This document shows, in pieces, positions 42,578 to 52,429 of a stretch of DNA of 64,000 nucleotides (the first letter of the stretch is position 1; every line of letters starts with the position of its first letter). A model generated the notes under the pieces. The model was not told the origin of the DNA and ran no database searches. It saw only the letters and a program-made list of their open reading frames with translations. This stretch comes from Streptomyces corallincola. GTDB taxonomy: Bacteria > Actinomycetota > Actinomycetes > Streptomycetales > Streptomycetaceae. A program made the translations under genes and the position numbers. The stretch spans positions 1 through 64,000 of the forward strand of contig NZ_JAHRXF010000006.1 in assembly GCF_019104725.1 (NCBI RefSeq). Reading direction: 5' to 3'.

Positions 42578-43363
42578 TCAGCACGCGCTCGGCCGCTCCG
42601 GGCCGTCCTGCTCGACGGACTCGACGGACTCGACGGACTCGACGGGGTTCACGGGCTCCCTGCTCTCCGCGCCACCACCGTCCCGCTCCGGCGGCCCTTC
42701 CGCCCTCTCTGGGTCGCCCGTCCCCGCCACCGCCCGCCTCCGCCGAGCCGTCCGCGACCTCCGCGCCTCCACCAGCAGCGGAAGCGCCGACAGCGCCACG
42801 ATCGCCAGGATCATCGGCAGCAGGAAGTCGTCCACGTCGGCCAGGGACGAGCCCAGCAGATACCCGGCCAGCACCACCGTCTGCGACCACAGCACCCCGC
42901 CGACGGCCGCCCACAGGGTGAACGTCCGGGTCGGCACGCCCAGGGCGCCGGCGGCCGGATGCAGGACGGACCTCAGCAGCGGGACGAAGCGGCCGATCAC
43001 CAGCGCCTTGCGGTAGCCGTAGCGGGCGAGCAGTTCCTCGGCCCGTGCCGCGCTCTGCCGTACGCGCCGCCGTGAGGTGCGGGCGAGCAGGGGACGGCCG
43101 CCGTGCCGTCCGATCAGATAACCGACCTGGCCGCCCGCGACCGCGCCGACCGCCGCGCACAGCAGCACCTGCCACAACGCGAGACGCGGCGCCCCGGCCC
43201 CGCTCGCCGCGCACAGCACCCCGGCCGGGAACAGCAGGGTGTCACCGGGCAGCAGGAAACCCACGACGAGCAGCCCGGACTCCGCGAAGATCACCGCCAG
43301 GACGCCCAGCGCGCCGAACGCGGCGAGCAGTGACGCGCTGTCCGTGGGATCGACGGCGTACAC
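42578..43363 (-). CDS. DedA-family membrane protein
   Basis: A 261-residue DedA/SNARE-associated family protein. Signature stretches are FAESGLLVVGFLLPGDTLLFPAGVL near the N-terminus, GGQVGYLIGRHGGR and GRFVPLLRSVLHPAAGALGV, with four to five hydrophobic helices. DedA proteins are linked to membrane homeostasis and lipid flipping. The C-terminal tail is disordered and ends in a VES tripeptide repeat coded by four GACTCGACG-type units. The GTG at 43363 has GGGAGG nine bases upstream; another GTG is at 43369. It is divergent from the next gene. Confidence 0.88.
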   Translation of the reverse strand: MYAVDPTDSASLLAAFGALGVLAVIFAESGLLVVGFLLPGDTLLFPAGVLCAASGAGAPRLALWQVLLCAAVGAVAGGQVGYLIGRHGGRPLLARTSRRRVRQSAARAEELLARYGYRKALVIGRFVPLLRSVLHPAAGALGVPTRTFTLWAAVGGVLWSQTVVLAGYLLGSSLADVDDFLLPMILAIVALSALPLLVEARRSRTARRRRAVAGTGDPERAEGPPERDGGGAESREPVNPVESVESVESVEQDGPERPSAC

Positions 43364-43600
43364 CGCCACTCGCCTCCCGTAATCCGCCGATACATCGCTT
43401 TCCGCCCAGTGTCCCGTGATCGCCGCGCGGGCGCGCGCAGAGCGGCCGGGACGCGCCGCGGAATACCTGCCGCCGCTTCGCGCCGTGTGTCGCCGAGTGG
43501 ACGTGCACCAAGCTGGGCATATCCCCTGCGCGACCCCTCCGGACCGCCGTAGACTTTCTCTTCGCGGCTGCGGGGGCAGTCGCAACGGGGGGAGCACATC

Positions 43601-45346
43601 ATGTCCGGCGATCAGTACGGTCCTCATCAGGGGCACCAGGACCAGCACGGGAACCAGGGGAACGAGGGGACCCGGCCGCCCGGCGGCAACCCGCCCCCGC
43701 CCCAGGCGTCCCCGCCGTCCCATCCGTACCCGACGCCCCCGCCCGATCAGGACTACCACGGCTACCAGGTGCAGCAGGGCTATCAGGGCGCCCAGGGGCA
43801 TCCGGGCTTTGGCGGGGTGCCGCCCCGACCCGCCGCGCCGCCCCTCGCCCCGCCGGACGGCGCCCGTGCCGCCGCCGTCGCACTGCTCAACCTCAGCGGC
43901 CTCGGCCTGGGGTACGCCCTGCTCAGGCGTTGGCTGCCGATGGCCGTGTGTCTCGCGGCCACGGTGGTCCTCCTCCTCGTCGCCCTGCCCGCCGACGCGG
44001 ACGGCGTCTCCAGTGGCGCCCTGGTCGCCTACGGCGTCGTACTGCTGCTCGCGGCCGTGCACGGTGCCTTCGTCGGCCTGCGGCACCGCCTCACCTGGCC
44101 CGGCCGCGCGCCCCTCGCCCTGCTGCTCGGGTTCGTCCTCCTCGCCGTACCCGTGGGCGGGACGCTCTGGTACCGGGACGCGCACGAGGAGGCCGTGCAG
44201 CAGGCGCTGCTCGACCGGCTGGAGCGGGCCGACCGGCTGGTGACGGCGTCCGGCGGGGAACGGTTCGAGTCCGCCCGGTCCGACTACGGCACCGCCCTCG
44301 GTGTGTACCGGGACCTCGCCGTCCACCACGCGGGCAGCCGCGCCGCCGACCGGGTCCCGGACCGGATGCGCACCTTCTACACCACCGTCGGCGCCCCCTA
44401 CGGCCACCAGGACTACTGCGACGCCGTCGCGCCGCTGAAGTATCTGCGCACCGTTCCGCGCACCATGCCCCGCGACCAGCTCGGTTCGCTGACCCGCTGG
44501 CCCGACGACCGGCTCGCCACCTCGCTGTACGCGTGCGGCTCGGACGGGCTCGCGCGGGACGGCGCTGCCGACTGGGTGACCAGCTTCGGGGACCTTCTGG
44601 GCACCTTCCCGGACTCCGCGCCCGCCGCGAAGGTCGCCCCGGCGGTGGACGCGGCGGTGGCGAGCGCCGAGAAGGGCGTCTCCGGGTCCCAGCCGTGCAC
44701 CGCCGTGCAGCGGCTGCACGACCTGTCCACACGGATCACCGGCCTGGTCCCGTCCGCCGGGGGCGCGAGCGGCGACCTGACGGCCTCGGCGGGCCGTGCC
44801 GGGCGCAGCGGGGATGCCGGGGAGTACGCCTGCGGCGTCCAGCAGTACAAGGACAAGGACTTCGCCGCCGCGCAGAAGACGATGGAGGGGTACGTCTCCG
44901 CCGACGCGCGCGGCAAGAACCGCGACCGGGCCAAGAAGATCGCCATCGGTGCCGAGGTCGCGCAGACCCTCCCGGACGCGGGCAGGTCGCTGCCCACCAC
45001 CGACTCCGGCGGCAGCATCTCCGTCACCGTCAAGAACGACAGCCCCGACGACGTCACCGTCCTCTACACCGGCCCCGTCACCGGCAGCTTCACGCTGAAG
45101 GGCTGCGGCAGCTGCCGGGCGTACTCGTTCAGCAGCACCCTGCTGATCGGGTTCAAGCCCTGCAACGACAGCGGCAAGAACTACCCGCAGCGCACCCTCA
45201 GCCTGCCCGTCGGCACCACCTACTTCGTGCACAAGCCGAGCAGCACCGCCGCCCGGCCCGCCTCCGACACCGCCAAGCTCCGCTCCGGATACGTCTACAC
45301 GGAGTGCGCGTACACCACGCAGACCCTCGGCGGCTCGACCCTCTGA
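43601..45346 (+). CDS. Membrane-anchored protein with extracellular repeat-type domain, function unknown
   Basis: A 581-residue protein not assigned to a family. Residues 1-85 are Gln/Pro/Gly-rich and disordered. Three to four hydrophobic helices follow (about 90-190). The rest is a large soluble part with paired Cys (for example CGSCRAY near 500 and ECAYTTQ at the end), consistent with an outside domain. The C-terminal section resembles a small beta-rich fold (SISVTVKNDSPDDVTVLYTG). GGGGGGAG precedes the ATG and a TAGACT box near 43551 could be its -10 element. No neighbour suggests a function. Confidence 0.7.
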   Translation: MSGDQYGPHQGHQDQHGNQGNEGTRPPGGNPPPPQASPPSHPYPTPPPDQDYHGYQVQQGYQGAQGHPGFGGVPPRPAAPPLAPPDGARAAAVALLNLSGLGLGYALLRRWLPMAVCLAATVVLLLVALPADADGVSSGALVAYGVVLLLAAVHGAFVGLRHRLTWPGRAPLALLLGFVLLAVPVGGTLWYRDAHEEAVQQALLDRLERADRLVTASGGERFESARSDYGTALGVYRDLAVHHAGSRAADRVPDRMRTFYTTVGAPYGHQDYCDAVAPLKYLRTVPRTMPRDQLGSLTRWPDDRLATSLYACGSDGLARDGAADWVTSFGDLLGTFPDSAPAAKVAPAVDAAVASAEKGVSGSQPCTAVQRLHDLSTRITGLVPSAGGASGDLTASAGRAGRSGDAGEYACGVQQYKDKDFAAAQKTMEGYVSADARGKNRDRAKKIAIGAEVAQTLPDAGRSLPTTDSGGSISVTVKNDSPDDVTVLYTGPVTGSFTLKGCGSCRAYSFSSTLLIGFKPCNDSGKNYPQRTLSLPVGTTYFVHKPSSTAARPASDTAKLRSGYVYTECAYTTQTLGGSTL

Positions 45347-45364
45347 CCTCCGCCGGGGTGCCCG

Positions 45365-46579
45365 TCAGCCCGCCGCCGGGCGCAGGAAGGCCGACCAGCC
45401 GCCCGGCGGACTCTCCCCGACCTCCAGCGAGCGCAGGACGCGCAGCATCTCCGGATTCTGCGCGTCCAGCCAGTCCACGAACTGCCGGAACGACACCAGT
45501 CGCACGTCCGGCCAGTACGAGATCTGCCGCAGCGCCTGCTCGGCCGCGTCCATGTAGATGCCGCCGTTCCACTCCTCGAAGTGGTTGCCAATGAACAGCG
45601 GCGCCCGGTTGGTGTCGTACGCCCGGCGGAACCCGGCGAGGTACGACTCGGTGGCCTGCGACCGCCAGGCGGGGTGATGCTGGGCGGGGGCGCGGGTGGA
45701 GTTGCCGGACTGGTTGGCCAGGATGTTGTAGTCCATCGACAGGACCTCGAAGGAGTGGCCGGGGAACGGAATGCTCTGCAATGGCAGGTCCCACAGCCCG
45801 CCCCGCCGCACCGGCCAGCGCTGCACCCCGCCCGGCGAGGACGCGTCGTACCGCCAGCCCAGCGCACGGGCCGTCGGCAGCAGGCTGTCCTGGCCCAGCA
45901 GGCACGGGGTCCGGCCGCCGATCAGCTCGGTGCCGTAGTCGAAGGGGAGCGGAGGTTCGTCGCGCCACCCCGTGTGGGTGCGCCAGGACGTGACGAAGGT
46001 ACGCGCCTGGTCGATCTCCGAGCGCCACTGCTCCGGTGTCCAGTTGGCGACCGAACCGTCGCCCGAGCAGAAGTGGCCGTTGAAGTGCGTGCCGATCTCG
46101 TGCCCTTCGAGCCAGGCGCGGCGGACCAGCCGGAGTGTGTCGCGGATGTGCGCGTCGGAGAGGTAGCCGATGTCGGAGGCGCCGACCGGGTTGCCCGGCG
46201 GGCGGTACAGCCCCTTCTTGGATTCCGGCAGCAGATAGAGCCCGGAGAGGAAGAACGTCATCCGCGCGTCGTGGGCCCTGGCCAGGTCCAGGAACCGGGC
46301 GAAGAGTCCGGTGCCGACCTCGCCCGCGCCGTCCCAGGAGAACACCACGAACTGCGGCGGGGTCTCGCCGGGTTCCAGCGGGACGGGTGCGTCCGGCTGG
46401 CGGGGCTGTCGGCCGGTGTGGGCGGTCGAGCCGTCCCCGATGGCCCGCGCCGGTTCGGTGCCCGCCAGCGGGCCGCCCGCGTCGTCCTCGTCACCGGGCC
46501 CGTTCAGGGAGACGGTCGCCAGACCGAGCCCGGCGGCCAGCCCGAGGCGTACCGCGCCCCGGCGGGTGATTCCACTCAT
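45365..46579 (-). CDS. Secreted polysaccharide deacetylase-like protein
   Basis: A 404-residue protein with a Tat-like signal (TRRGAVRLGLAAGLGLA). The folded part looks like a NodB-type carbohydrate-esterase barrel: FVVFSWDGAGEVG at the start, DARMTFFLSGLYLL, and GHEIGTHFNGHFCSGDG with His residues typical of the metal site. The usual DD motif is replaced by WDG, so activity may be altered. It may trim cell-wall or extracellular glycans. The ATG at 46579 is preferred because TTGGG lies six bases upstream; an ATG at 46585 is in frame. It converges with the membrane protein gene before it. Confidence 0.75.
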   Translation of the reverse strand: MSGITRRGAVRLGLAAGLGLATVSLNGPGDEDDAGGPLAGTEPARAIGDGSTAHTGRQPRQPDAPVPLEPGETPPQFVVFSWDGAGEVGTGLFARFLDLARAHDARMTFFLSGLYLLPESKKGLYRPPGNPVGASDIGYLSDAHIRDTLRLVRRAWLEGHEIGTHFNGHFCSGDGSVANWTPEQWRSEIDQARTFVTSWRTHTGWRDEPPLPFDYGTELIGGRTPCLLGQDSLLPTARALGWRYDASSPGGVQRWPVRRGGLWDLPLQSIPFPGHSFEVLSMDYNILANQSGNSTRAPAQHHPAWRSQATESYLAGFRRAYDTNRAPLFIGNHFEEWNGGIYMDAAEQALRQISYWPDVRLVSFRQFVDWLDAQNPEMLRVLRSLEVGESPPGGWSAFLRPAAG

Positions 46580-46749
46580 AGGCATCCCAACCCGCGCCGT
46601 CGCCGGGCGCGTTGTGCGCTCCCCCTGTGCTGTCCACGACACACGGCACCGTAGAGTCGATAAGCGTATGAAAGGGGCATTTGCGGCGGCGTGGCGGGCA
46701 AAGGCGCCGCCAAACCCGGATCACGCCCACCGGACGCCGGGTCCGTGGC

Positions 46750-46818
46750 GCGCTCAGGGCGCACTGTCGGTCCGGGGAGCGCTCAGGGGGCGCCGTCGGG
46801 TCCGGGGTGCGCTCAGGG
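46750..46818. repeat. Tandem repeat of about 30 bp at the 3' end of a hydrolase gene
   Basis: GCGCTCAGGG recurs at 46750, 46779 and 46809 (periods 29 and 30), each copy followed by a G-rich stretch with GTCCGGGG. The third copy contains the stop codon of the leftward alpha/beta hydrolase, so the array looks like slippage duplications of that gene end. Confidence 0.6.
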
Positions 46819-47664
46819 CGCCGCCCGCTCCACCAGCCACTCCAGTGCCGCCTCCGCCCCGGCCAGCGCCGACAGGTGGCCGTCCTCCGGCCGCTCCCGG
46901 AACTCCGCGCCCGGACAGCGCGCCGCCAGCCAGCGGCCGTGGGACACGGGGACGACCCGGTCCCGGCCGCCGTGCAGGATCAGCACCGGGGCGGTGGCGG
47001 TGGCCGGGTCGCAGCCCCACGGGCGTACGTAGGCCAGGTCGTCGTCGATCAGACCGTCCGGACCCCCGGCGACGGCCGGTCCGACGACCTCCGCGAACCA
47101 CTTCCACGGTCCGGCCAGGGCCGCGTGGTCGGCCGGGGTGAACATCTCCGGGTCGTAGTCCGCCGTCGCCACGTGCCGCTCCTTGGCCGCCCGGCCCGCC
47201 ACGGCCGCCGTCAGCGACGCCCGGCAGGACGGTGCCATCCCCGCGAACCAGTCCAGCCCCGCGGCGCCGTACGGCGCCAGGCCCGATCCGGCCGCCACCG
47301 CCGTCACCCGGTCCCGCAGCACCGCCGCGCACGCCAGGGCGTGCGACGCGCCCCCGGAGTGGCCCAGCACCGCGAACCGCCCGATCCCCAGCGCGTCCGC
47401 CACCCGCGCCGCGTCCCCGGCCACCGAACCGAGGGTCCGCCCCGGCACGCGCGTGGACCCGCCGTAGCCGGGCCGGTCGAACCCCACCCAGCGCACCCCG
47501 AGCCGGGCGGACGCGGCGAACAGCGGCCGGGGCGGCGTCCCCACGTTCGGCGTGCCGTGCTGCCACAGCACCACCGGGCCACCGGCCGGACCGGTGTCGT
47601 ACACCCGCAGCCGCCGCCCGCCGGGCAGTCCGATCTCCAGGTCGGTGATGTCGTACGCGCTCAC
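46813..47664 (-). CDS. Alpha/beta hydrolase
   Basis: A 283-residue enzyme. The nucleophile elbow is GHSGGASHA, the oxyanion region HGTPNVG follows strand 3, and the acid and His are probably in LHGGRDRVVP and PEDGHLSAL, giving a complete triad. Strand 4 has GFDRPGYGGST. There is no signal peptide, so it acts in the cytoplasm, probably on esters or lactones; the substrate is unknown. It stands alone, followed by a short tandem repeat that overlaps its stop. Confidence 0.88.
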   Translation of the reverse strand: MSAYDITDLEIGLPGGRRLRVYDTGPAGGPVVLWQHGTPNVGTPPRPLFAASARLGVRWVGFDRPGYGGSTRVPGRTLGSVAGDAARVADALGIGRFAVLGHSGGASHALACAAVLRDRVTAVAAGSGLAPYGAAGLDWFAGMAPSCRASLTAAVAGRAAKERHVATADYDPEMFTPADHAALAGPWKWFAEVVGPAVAGGPDGLIDDDLAYVRPWGCDPATATAPVLILHGGRDRVVPVSHGRWLAARCPGAEFRERPEDGHLSALAGAEAALEWLVERAAP

Positions 47665-47771
47665 GGTGGGGCACCTTCCGGTAAGGGGGACAGGTTCACC
47701 GGTGACGACCGCGCGGGGCGCCGGAACTCATCGGTCGCCCCACCCGCCGGGCCCGTACGCCTCCGGAGCCG

Positions 47772-48779
47772 TCAGGCGCCCACCACGGCCGGGCCGCCGC
47801 GCTCCGCCTCCTCCGCGTCCCACGGCTCCGGCGGGCCGTCGGGCCACTCCGTCTGCTCGCGGGCCAGCCACTCCAGGTACGGCGGCGACTGCCGGGCCGC
47901 CTCCCAGTAGGAGTCCGCCAACTCCGGGTAGTTCTCCTCCAGTTCTTCCTCCGTGCGGGCCGCGAGCAGCAGGCGCACGCCGATCGGGTCGCCCGCCAGA
48001 GGACGGATGGCGAGGTCGGAACGCGGACGGGCGGTGGGCTGGCTGACCGTGACCACCTCGCCGATCGCGGCCAGGGAGTACGCCGTCAGATAGTCGCCGT
48101 GCAGCAGATCGGCGTCCAGGCCCGCGCCGCGCAGCACCCTGGACAGGCCGTCCCACTCGCCGTCCACCGAGCCGTCCACCATCCAGCGGTCCCCGGCGAG
48201 GTCGGCCAGCGCCACCACCGGCCGTTCCGCCGCCGGATGATCGGCGGCCAGCGTCACGAACTGCGGCTCGCGCTCCACCAGCACCCGCACGCACAGCCCG
48301 GCGGGGACGCGCAACGGACTGCCCTCCACCTCGTGCACGAACGCGAGGTCGAGACGGCCCTCGGCCACCAGCCGCAGCAGGGAGTTGGCGGAGACGTCCA
48401 TCCGCAGGCTCGGCTCCACCGCCGGAACCCGCTCGCGCAGGCGGCGCAGCCAGCCCGGCAGCGCCCGGCTCGCCGTCGCCCCGATACGCGGCCGGGGCCC
48501 CGCCGCGTACCGCGCGGCGGCAGCCCGCGTCTCGGACACCAGCGCCGCCAGCTCCGCGACCAGCGGCCGGGCCCGGCCCAGCACCAGCCGCCCCAGCGGA
48601 GTGGGACGGCTGCCGGTGCGGTCACGGGTGAACAGCTGACCGCCGAGGGTCTGCTCGATGCGCCGCAACTGGGTGCTCAACGAGGGCTGGGCCATGCCGA
48701 GTTCACGCGCGGCCCGATGCAGGCTCCCGGCGTCGGCTATCGCGCACAGCACTCGCAGGTGTCTCACCTCCAGCTCCAT
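47772..48779 (-). CDS. LysR-family regulator divergent from snapalysin (SnpR-like)
   Basis: A 335-residue LysR-type regulator with an N-terminal winged helix ([40 protein letters not shown]) and a periplasmic-binding-protein-like effector domain. In Streptomyces, snapalysin genes are activated by a divergent LysR regulator, and this arrangement matches. The C-terminus carries an extra 30 residues rich in Glu/Pro/Trp. The operator candidate lies at 48855-48871. Confidence 0.88.
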   Translation of the reverse strand: MELEVRHLRVLCAIADAGSLHRAARELGMAQPSLSTQLRRIEQTLGGQLFTRDRTGSRPTPLGRLVLGRARPLVAELAALVSETRAAAARYAAGPRPRIGATASRALPGWLRRLRERVPAVEPSLRMDVSANSLLRLVAEGRLDLAFVHEVEGSPLRVPAGLCVRVLVEREPQFVTLAADHPAAERPVVALADLAGDRWMVDGSVDGEWDGLSRVLRGAGLDADLLHGDYLTAYSLAAIGEVVTVSQPTARPRSDLAIRPLAGDPIGVRLLLAARTEEELEENYPELADSYWEAARQSPPYLEWLAREQTEWPDGPPEPWDAEEAERGGPAVVGA

Positions 48780-48854
48780 GCCGGGAGCCTAAGCGTGCCC
48801 TGTGAGAGGGCGCCAGATGTGCAAACACCTTCGAATCAGCACGAGTTGGGGATC

Positions 48855-48871
48855 GATAGCCCCGCGCTATC
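48855..48871. promoter_or_regulatory. LysR-type operator candidate
   Basis: GATAGC-CCCGC-GCTATC is a perfect six-bp inverted repeat and contains the T-N11-A pattern (T48857 to A48869) typical of LysR sites. A partly overlapping dyad, TGGGGAT (48847-48853) with ATCCCCA (48869-48875), surrounds it. It lies between the divergent LysR and snapalysin genes, about 95 bases before the protease start. Confidence 0.6.
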
Positions 48872-48965
48872 CCCACTTGCCATCATTCCGGAGGCCGTTG
48901 TGCTGACTCAGACTCTTGGTGACCGATCGTTCACACACCCCACACGAACGAGAAGGAGCCCCCAC

Positions 48966-49625
48966 ATGACCACGTCCAAGGCCCCCAGGAGACTCGTCGC
49001 GCTCGCGCTCGGCGCCGGTCTGGCCGCGGCCGCGCTCGGCACCGCCGCCCCGGCCGGAGCCCAGACGCCCACCGCTTCGGTCTCCCGCTACACCGGGTCC
49101 GCGGAGGAGGCCAAGAACAACAAGGCGTTCTTCGACGCCGTCCTCGCCTCGGTCGCCAAGAAGCAGGCCGCCAACCCGAGCCTGAAGGTCGTCACCGTCT
49201 ACTACAACGCCTCGCAGGCGCCGAGCTTCCGCTCCCAGATATCCAGCTCCGCCTCCATCTGGAACAGCGCCGTCTCCAACGTGAAGCTGGCGTCCACCTC
49301 CGGCTCCGGCGACTTCGCGTACTACGAGGGCAACGACTCGCGCGGCTCCTACGCCTCCACCAACGGCCACGGCAGCGGCTACGTCTTCCTCGACTACGCG
49401 CAGAACCGCCAGTACGACTCGATCCGCGTCACCGCGCACGAGACCGGCCACGTCCTCGGCCTGCCGGATCACTACAGCGGCCCGTGCAGCGAGCTGATGT
49501 CCGGCGGCGGCCCCGGCACCTCCTGCACCAACCGCACCCCGAACTCGGCCGAGCGCTCCCGCGTCAACCAGCTCTGGGCCAACGGCCTCGCCGCGGCCGT
49601 GAAGAAGCTGAACGCCACCCGCTGA
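48966..49625 (+). CDS. snpA: Snapalysin, secreted small neutral metalloprotease (M7)
   Basis: A 219-residue preproenzyme. A twin-Ala signal peptide ends near GAQT, a short propeptide follows, and the mature part contains [12 protein letters not shown] (His158, Glu159, His162 and Asp168, the M7 zinc and catalytic residues). CSELMSGGG is the downstream Met-turn-like segment, and two Cys residues can form a disulphide. Snapalysins hydrolyse proteins such as casein outside the cell. AAGGAG precedes the ATG and a terminator hairpin follows the stop. A divergent LysR gene probably activates it. Confidence 0.95.
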   Translation: MTTSKAPRRLVALALGAGLAAAALGTAAPAGAQTPTASVSRYTGSAEEAKNNKAFFDAVLASVAKKQAANPSLKVVTVYYNASQAPSFRSQISSSASIWNSAVSNVKLASTSGSGDFAYYEGNDSRGSYASTNGHGSGYVFLDYAQNRQYDSIRVTAHETGHVLGLPDHYSGPCSELMSGGGPGTSCTNRTPNSAERSRVNQLWANGLAAAVKKLNATR

Positions 49626-49643
49626 GTGCCACCTTCTGAGTGC

Positions 49644-49663
49644 CGTCCGGCTCCGGCCGGACG
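49644..49663 (+). terminator. Terminator of the snapalysin gene
   Basis: CGTCCGGC-TCCG-GCCGGACG is a perfect eight-bp stem with a tetraloop, 18 bases after the protease stop. The following 150 bases before the convergent DMT permease gene are G/T-rich repeats. Confidence 0.7.
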
Positions 49664-49734
49664 ACCTCGCCCGCACCACCTCCGCCGGACCCCACCCGGC
49701 GGGGGTGGTGCGGCGGTCTGCGGCCCGGTGGGGC

Positions 49735-49805
49735 GGTAGACCGGTGGCTGGTGGCCGGTGGGGCAGTGGACTGGTGGCAGGTGGGTGGTGGCCGCTGGGT
49801 GGTGG
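49735..49805. repeat. G/T-rich short direct repeats
   Basis: GGTGGCCG, GGTGGGCAG-like and GGTGGCAGG words repeat irregularly between the snapalysin terminator and the stop of the convergent permease gene. The rightward strand could form G-quadruplex-like structures. No gene is visible. Confidence 0.45.
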
Positions 49806-49809
49806 CCGC

Positions 49810-50658
49810 TCAGCGGTACGCGAGCCGTGCCACGCCCCGGCTCAGCACCACCACGCCCACCACGATCACCGCGAACCCGCACGCCTCCGGCAGCAGCCAC
49901 CACCCCGTGCGGATCGACTCCCCGAACAGCGCGACACCGAGCGCCAGGCTCACGATCGCGTCCCCGATGGTGAGCGCCGGCTGCGCCGCGTACAGCGGTC
50001 CCGCCTGGAGCGAGTTCTCCAGCAGGACCACCGAGACCGCGCCGGTGAGCGCGAAGCCGTAGGTCTGCCAGGCGGACATGAAGGCCGCGAACCCCTCGTC
50101 CGCGAACGTGCCCGTCGCCGACTTCAGCAGGGCCGCCGTGAGCGCGTTGCCGACCGCCGACGCCCCCGCCAGCAGCGCCGCCCGGCGCGCCTGGGGCCGC
50201 CCGCGTCCGGCCAGGGTCACCGCGGCCACCATCGCCCCGACGCACAGCACCAGCGCGGGCACCCAGCGGGTCATCGGCGCCTGGTCGGCCGCCCCGCTCG
50301 GAGCGGCCGACACCAGCAGCAGCGCCAGGCCCGCCACCACCCCGGCCACGCCCCACCACCCCGAACGGGGCAGCCTGCGGTGCATCAGCGGACCGGCGAT
50401 CATCAGCGCGAACGGCAGCTCCAGGATGAACAGCGGCTGCACCAGCGCCAGCGGCCCGTTCACCAGCGCCAGACTCTGGAACACCGCCGCGCACGCCACC
50501 CCGAGCATGCCCAGCACCCAGGCGGGCCGCCGGATCAGCTCGGCCAGCAGCCGCAGACCGCCGTGGCGGCTCACGGACGCCGCCTTGCGCTGGAGCGCCG
50601 TACCGGCCGCGTTGCTGGCCGCTCCCGCGACGGCGAACGCCGCGGCCAGTTCGATCAC
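49810..50658 (-). CDS. DMT-superfamily (EamA-like) membrane transporter
   Basis: A 282-residue protein with nine to ten short hydrophobic helices in two similar halves, as in drug/metabolite transporters. Helix 1 runs IELAAAFAVAGAASNAAGTALQ. The pattern resembles the NIPA/EamA-like group common in actinobacteria. The GTG at 50658 has GGGAGG five bases upstream. The substrate is not predictable. It is transcribed away from the GH16-like gene. Confidence 0.82.
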   Translation of the reverse strand: MIELAAAFAVAGAASNAAGTALQRKAASVSRHGGLRLLAELIRRPAWVLGMLGVACAAVFQSLALVNGPLALVQPLFILELPFALMIAGPLMHRRLPRSGWWGVAGVVAGLALLLVSAAPSGAADQAPMTRWVPALVLCVGAMVAAVTLAGRGRPQARRAALLAGASAVGNALTAALLKSATGTFADEGFAAFMSAWQTYGFALTGAVSVVLLENSLQAGPLYAAQPALTIGDAIVSLALGVALFGESIRTGWWLLPEACGFAVIVVGVVVLSRGVARLAYR

Positions 50659-50890
50659 GACCGCCTCCCGCCCGCGGGGACACCCCGGCACCAGTTCCGA
50701 TCTTCGGAATCTCAGCCTACGTAAGCCCCGCTGGACGCGCCCCCGAAGCGGGCGCGGGCCGTCGCGCCGGAGCACGCCCCACCGCGCGCCACTCGGCGCG
50801 CACCCCGCCAGCGTCACTCGTACGGGGCATATGCCCGACGTGTCGCGCGGTGCGGCGCATGACCCGGTGAGAGGCGGACAGACACCCGGC

Positions 50891-51646
50891 ATGGAGAACC
50901 CGACACCGAGCGGTCCGGTACCGGCTCCGCGCCCCTCGCCCCCGTCCGACGTGATCCTCACGGCCGATTTCGCCTCCGCCGCCCAGTGGGTGGCCGGACG
51001 CTCCTGGGCGTATCCCGGTGGCGGCCCGGTCAACCCCGGTGACAACAAGCTGGACCACCTCGTGGCCGACCCCGCCTACTCCCGCTCCGGGGTGTTCAGA
51101 GCCAGACGGCGCCCCGACGGCGACTGGAACACCGGGCTGCTCACCACCGAGGGCAGCACCCAGGGGTTCATGGTCCGCGCCGGGGACGTCCTGGAGGCAC
51201 GGGTCAGGCTGCCCCGCGAGACCGGCGCCTGGCCCGCCATCTGGACCTGGCGCGACGGCGGCCAGGAGATCGACGTCTTCGAGTACCACCCCGACAACCC
51301 CGACCTGCTGGAGTTCAGCAACCACCTGCGCGGCTCCGGCGACTACTTCCGCTCCGCCGCCGTCCGCCCTGGCGCCTGGCTCGACCTGCGCACCGAGTTC
51401 GGCGCGAGATCGGTCGTCTGGTCGGTCAACGGCACCCGCGCCTACGCCGACGGACGCGGCGTGGGACGCGACTGGCACGCCTACCTCATCGTCAACCTGT
51501 CCGTCTCCGCGGGCCGCTACCACCCGGCACCCGCCCGCACCACCACCGAGATGTCCTTCGAGGTGAGCCGCCTCGTCGTACGGCGGCCGGGCACCGTGAC
51601 GGACCCGGCCGCACCGAGGATCGCGGAGGGGGCGGGGGAGGGGTGA
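50891..51646 (+). CDS. GH16-like concanavalin-fold protein
   Basis: A 251-residue protein with the jelly-roll fold of glycoside hydrolase family 16. The expected catalytic motif is GQEIDVFEY, close to the family ExDxxE signature, and TGAWPAIWTW precedes it as in beta-glucanases. There is no signal peptide, which is unusual for GH16, so secretion may be non-classical or the role may be intracellular. An ATG at 50831 would add 20 residues; neither start has a strong ribosome site. The substrate is probably a beta-glucan or other beta-linked glycan. Confidence 0.75.
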   Translation: MENPTPSGPVPAPRPSPPSDVILTADFASAAQWVAGRSWAYPGGGPVNPGDNKLDHLVADPAYSRSGVFRARRRPDGDWNTGLLTTEGSTQGFMVRAGDVLEARVRLPRETGAWPAIWTWRDGGQEIDVFEYHPDNPDLLEFSNHLRGSGDYFRSAAVRPGAWLDLRTEFGARSVVWSVNGTRAYADGRGVGRDWHAYLIVNLSVSAGRYHPAPARTTTEMSFEVSRLVVRRPGTVTDPAAPRIAEGAGEG

Positions 51647-51749
51647 CCGCGGCCCGCGGGCCCGGAGGAGGGACCACCGGGACGCGCGGGCCGGCAGAAG
51701 GAACGACACGACTGGGGACGCGCGGGCCCGCAGGAGAGCGGCCGGGACG

Positions 51750-52358
51750 CTACTCGCTCCGCCACTCCCCGTACGGCACCCGCGCCAGCTCGCTCAGTTC
51801 ACCGACCGTGCTCCACTGGTTGCCGCCCAGCCGGGCCAGCGGGCGCAGCCGCCGGATGTCGGGCGCGCCGTCCACCAGGACGCCCTCGTCCACGGCCACG
51901 TGCACCACCCGGCCGAACACCACGGTGGAGTCGCCCAGCCGGAGCGTGGAGTGCAGCACGCACTCCAGGGCCACCGGGGAGGCGGCCACCCGCGGCGGGC
52001 GCACCCGCAGCGAGGGCTCGCGCGCGATGCCCACCGCGTCGAACTCGCCCTCGTGCCGGGGGAAGTCCGTCGCCGTCGCGTTGATCTCCGCCATCAACTG
52101 CTCCGGGGCCAGGTTCACCACGAACTCCCCGGTCTCCTCCGCGTTGCGCAGCGAGTCCTTGCGGCCCACCGAGGTGAACTGCACGATCGGCGGATCGGTG
52201 CAGGCCACCGTGAAGAAGGAATGCGGGGCCAGGTTCGCCGTCGCCCCGTCGGCCGTGACGGTGGAGACCCACGCGATGGGTCTCGGGACCACCACGGCGG
52301 TCAGCAGACGGTAGAACGAGCCGGGGTCCATGACCTCGGGCGAGTGATCGACGCGCAT
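51750..52358 (-). CDS. Flavin reductase-like FMN-binding protein
   Basis: A 202-residue protein of the flavin reductase-like split-barrel family. It has VVPRPIAWVSTVTADGATANLAPHSFFTVAC (FMN-binding loop) and FVVNLAPEQL. The family binds FMN and reduces flavin or acts on small substrates with NAD(P)H. Nothing nearby shows a partner monooxygenase. It is next to a GCS2-type ligase gene on the same strand, 71 bases away. Confidence 0.85.
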   Translation of the reverse strand: MRVDHSPEVMDPGSFYRLLTAVVVPRPIAWVSTVTADGATANLAPHSFFTVACTDPPIVQFTSVGRKDSLRNAEETGEFVVNLAPEQLMAEINATATDFPRHEGEFDAVGIAREPSLRVRPPRVAASPVALECVLHSTLRLGDSTVVFGRVVHVAVDEGVLVDGAPDIRRLRPLARLGGNQWSTVGELSELARVPYGEWRSE

Positions 52359-52429
52359 GGGAGCACGCTATGCGGCCCGCCGCGCGCCGACGGCACCGGG
52401 TGCCCCCCCGGGGCCGGGTCCGGCGCCGC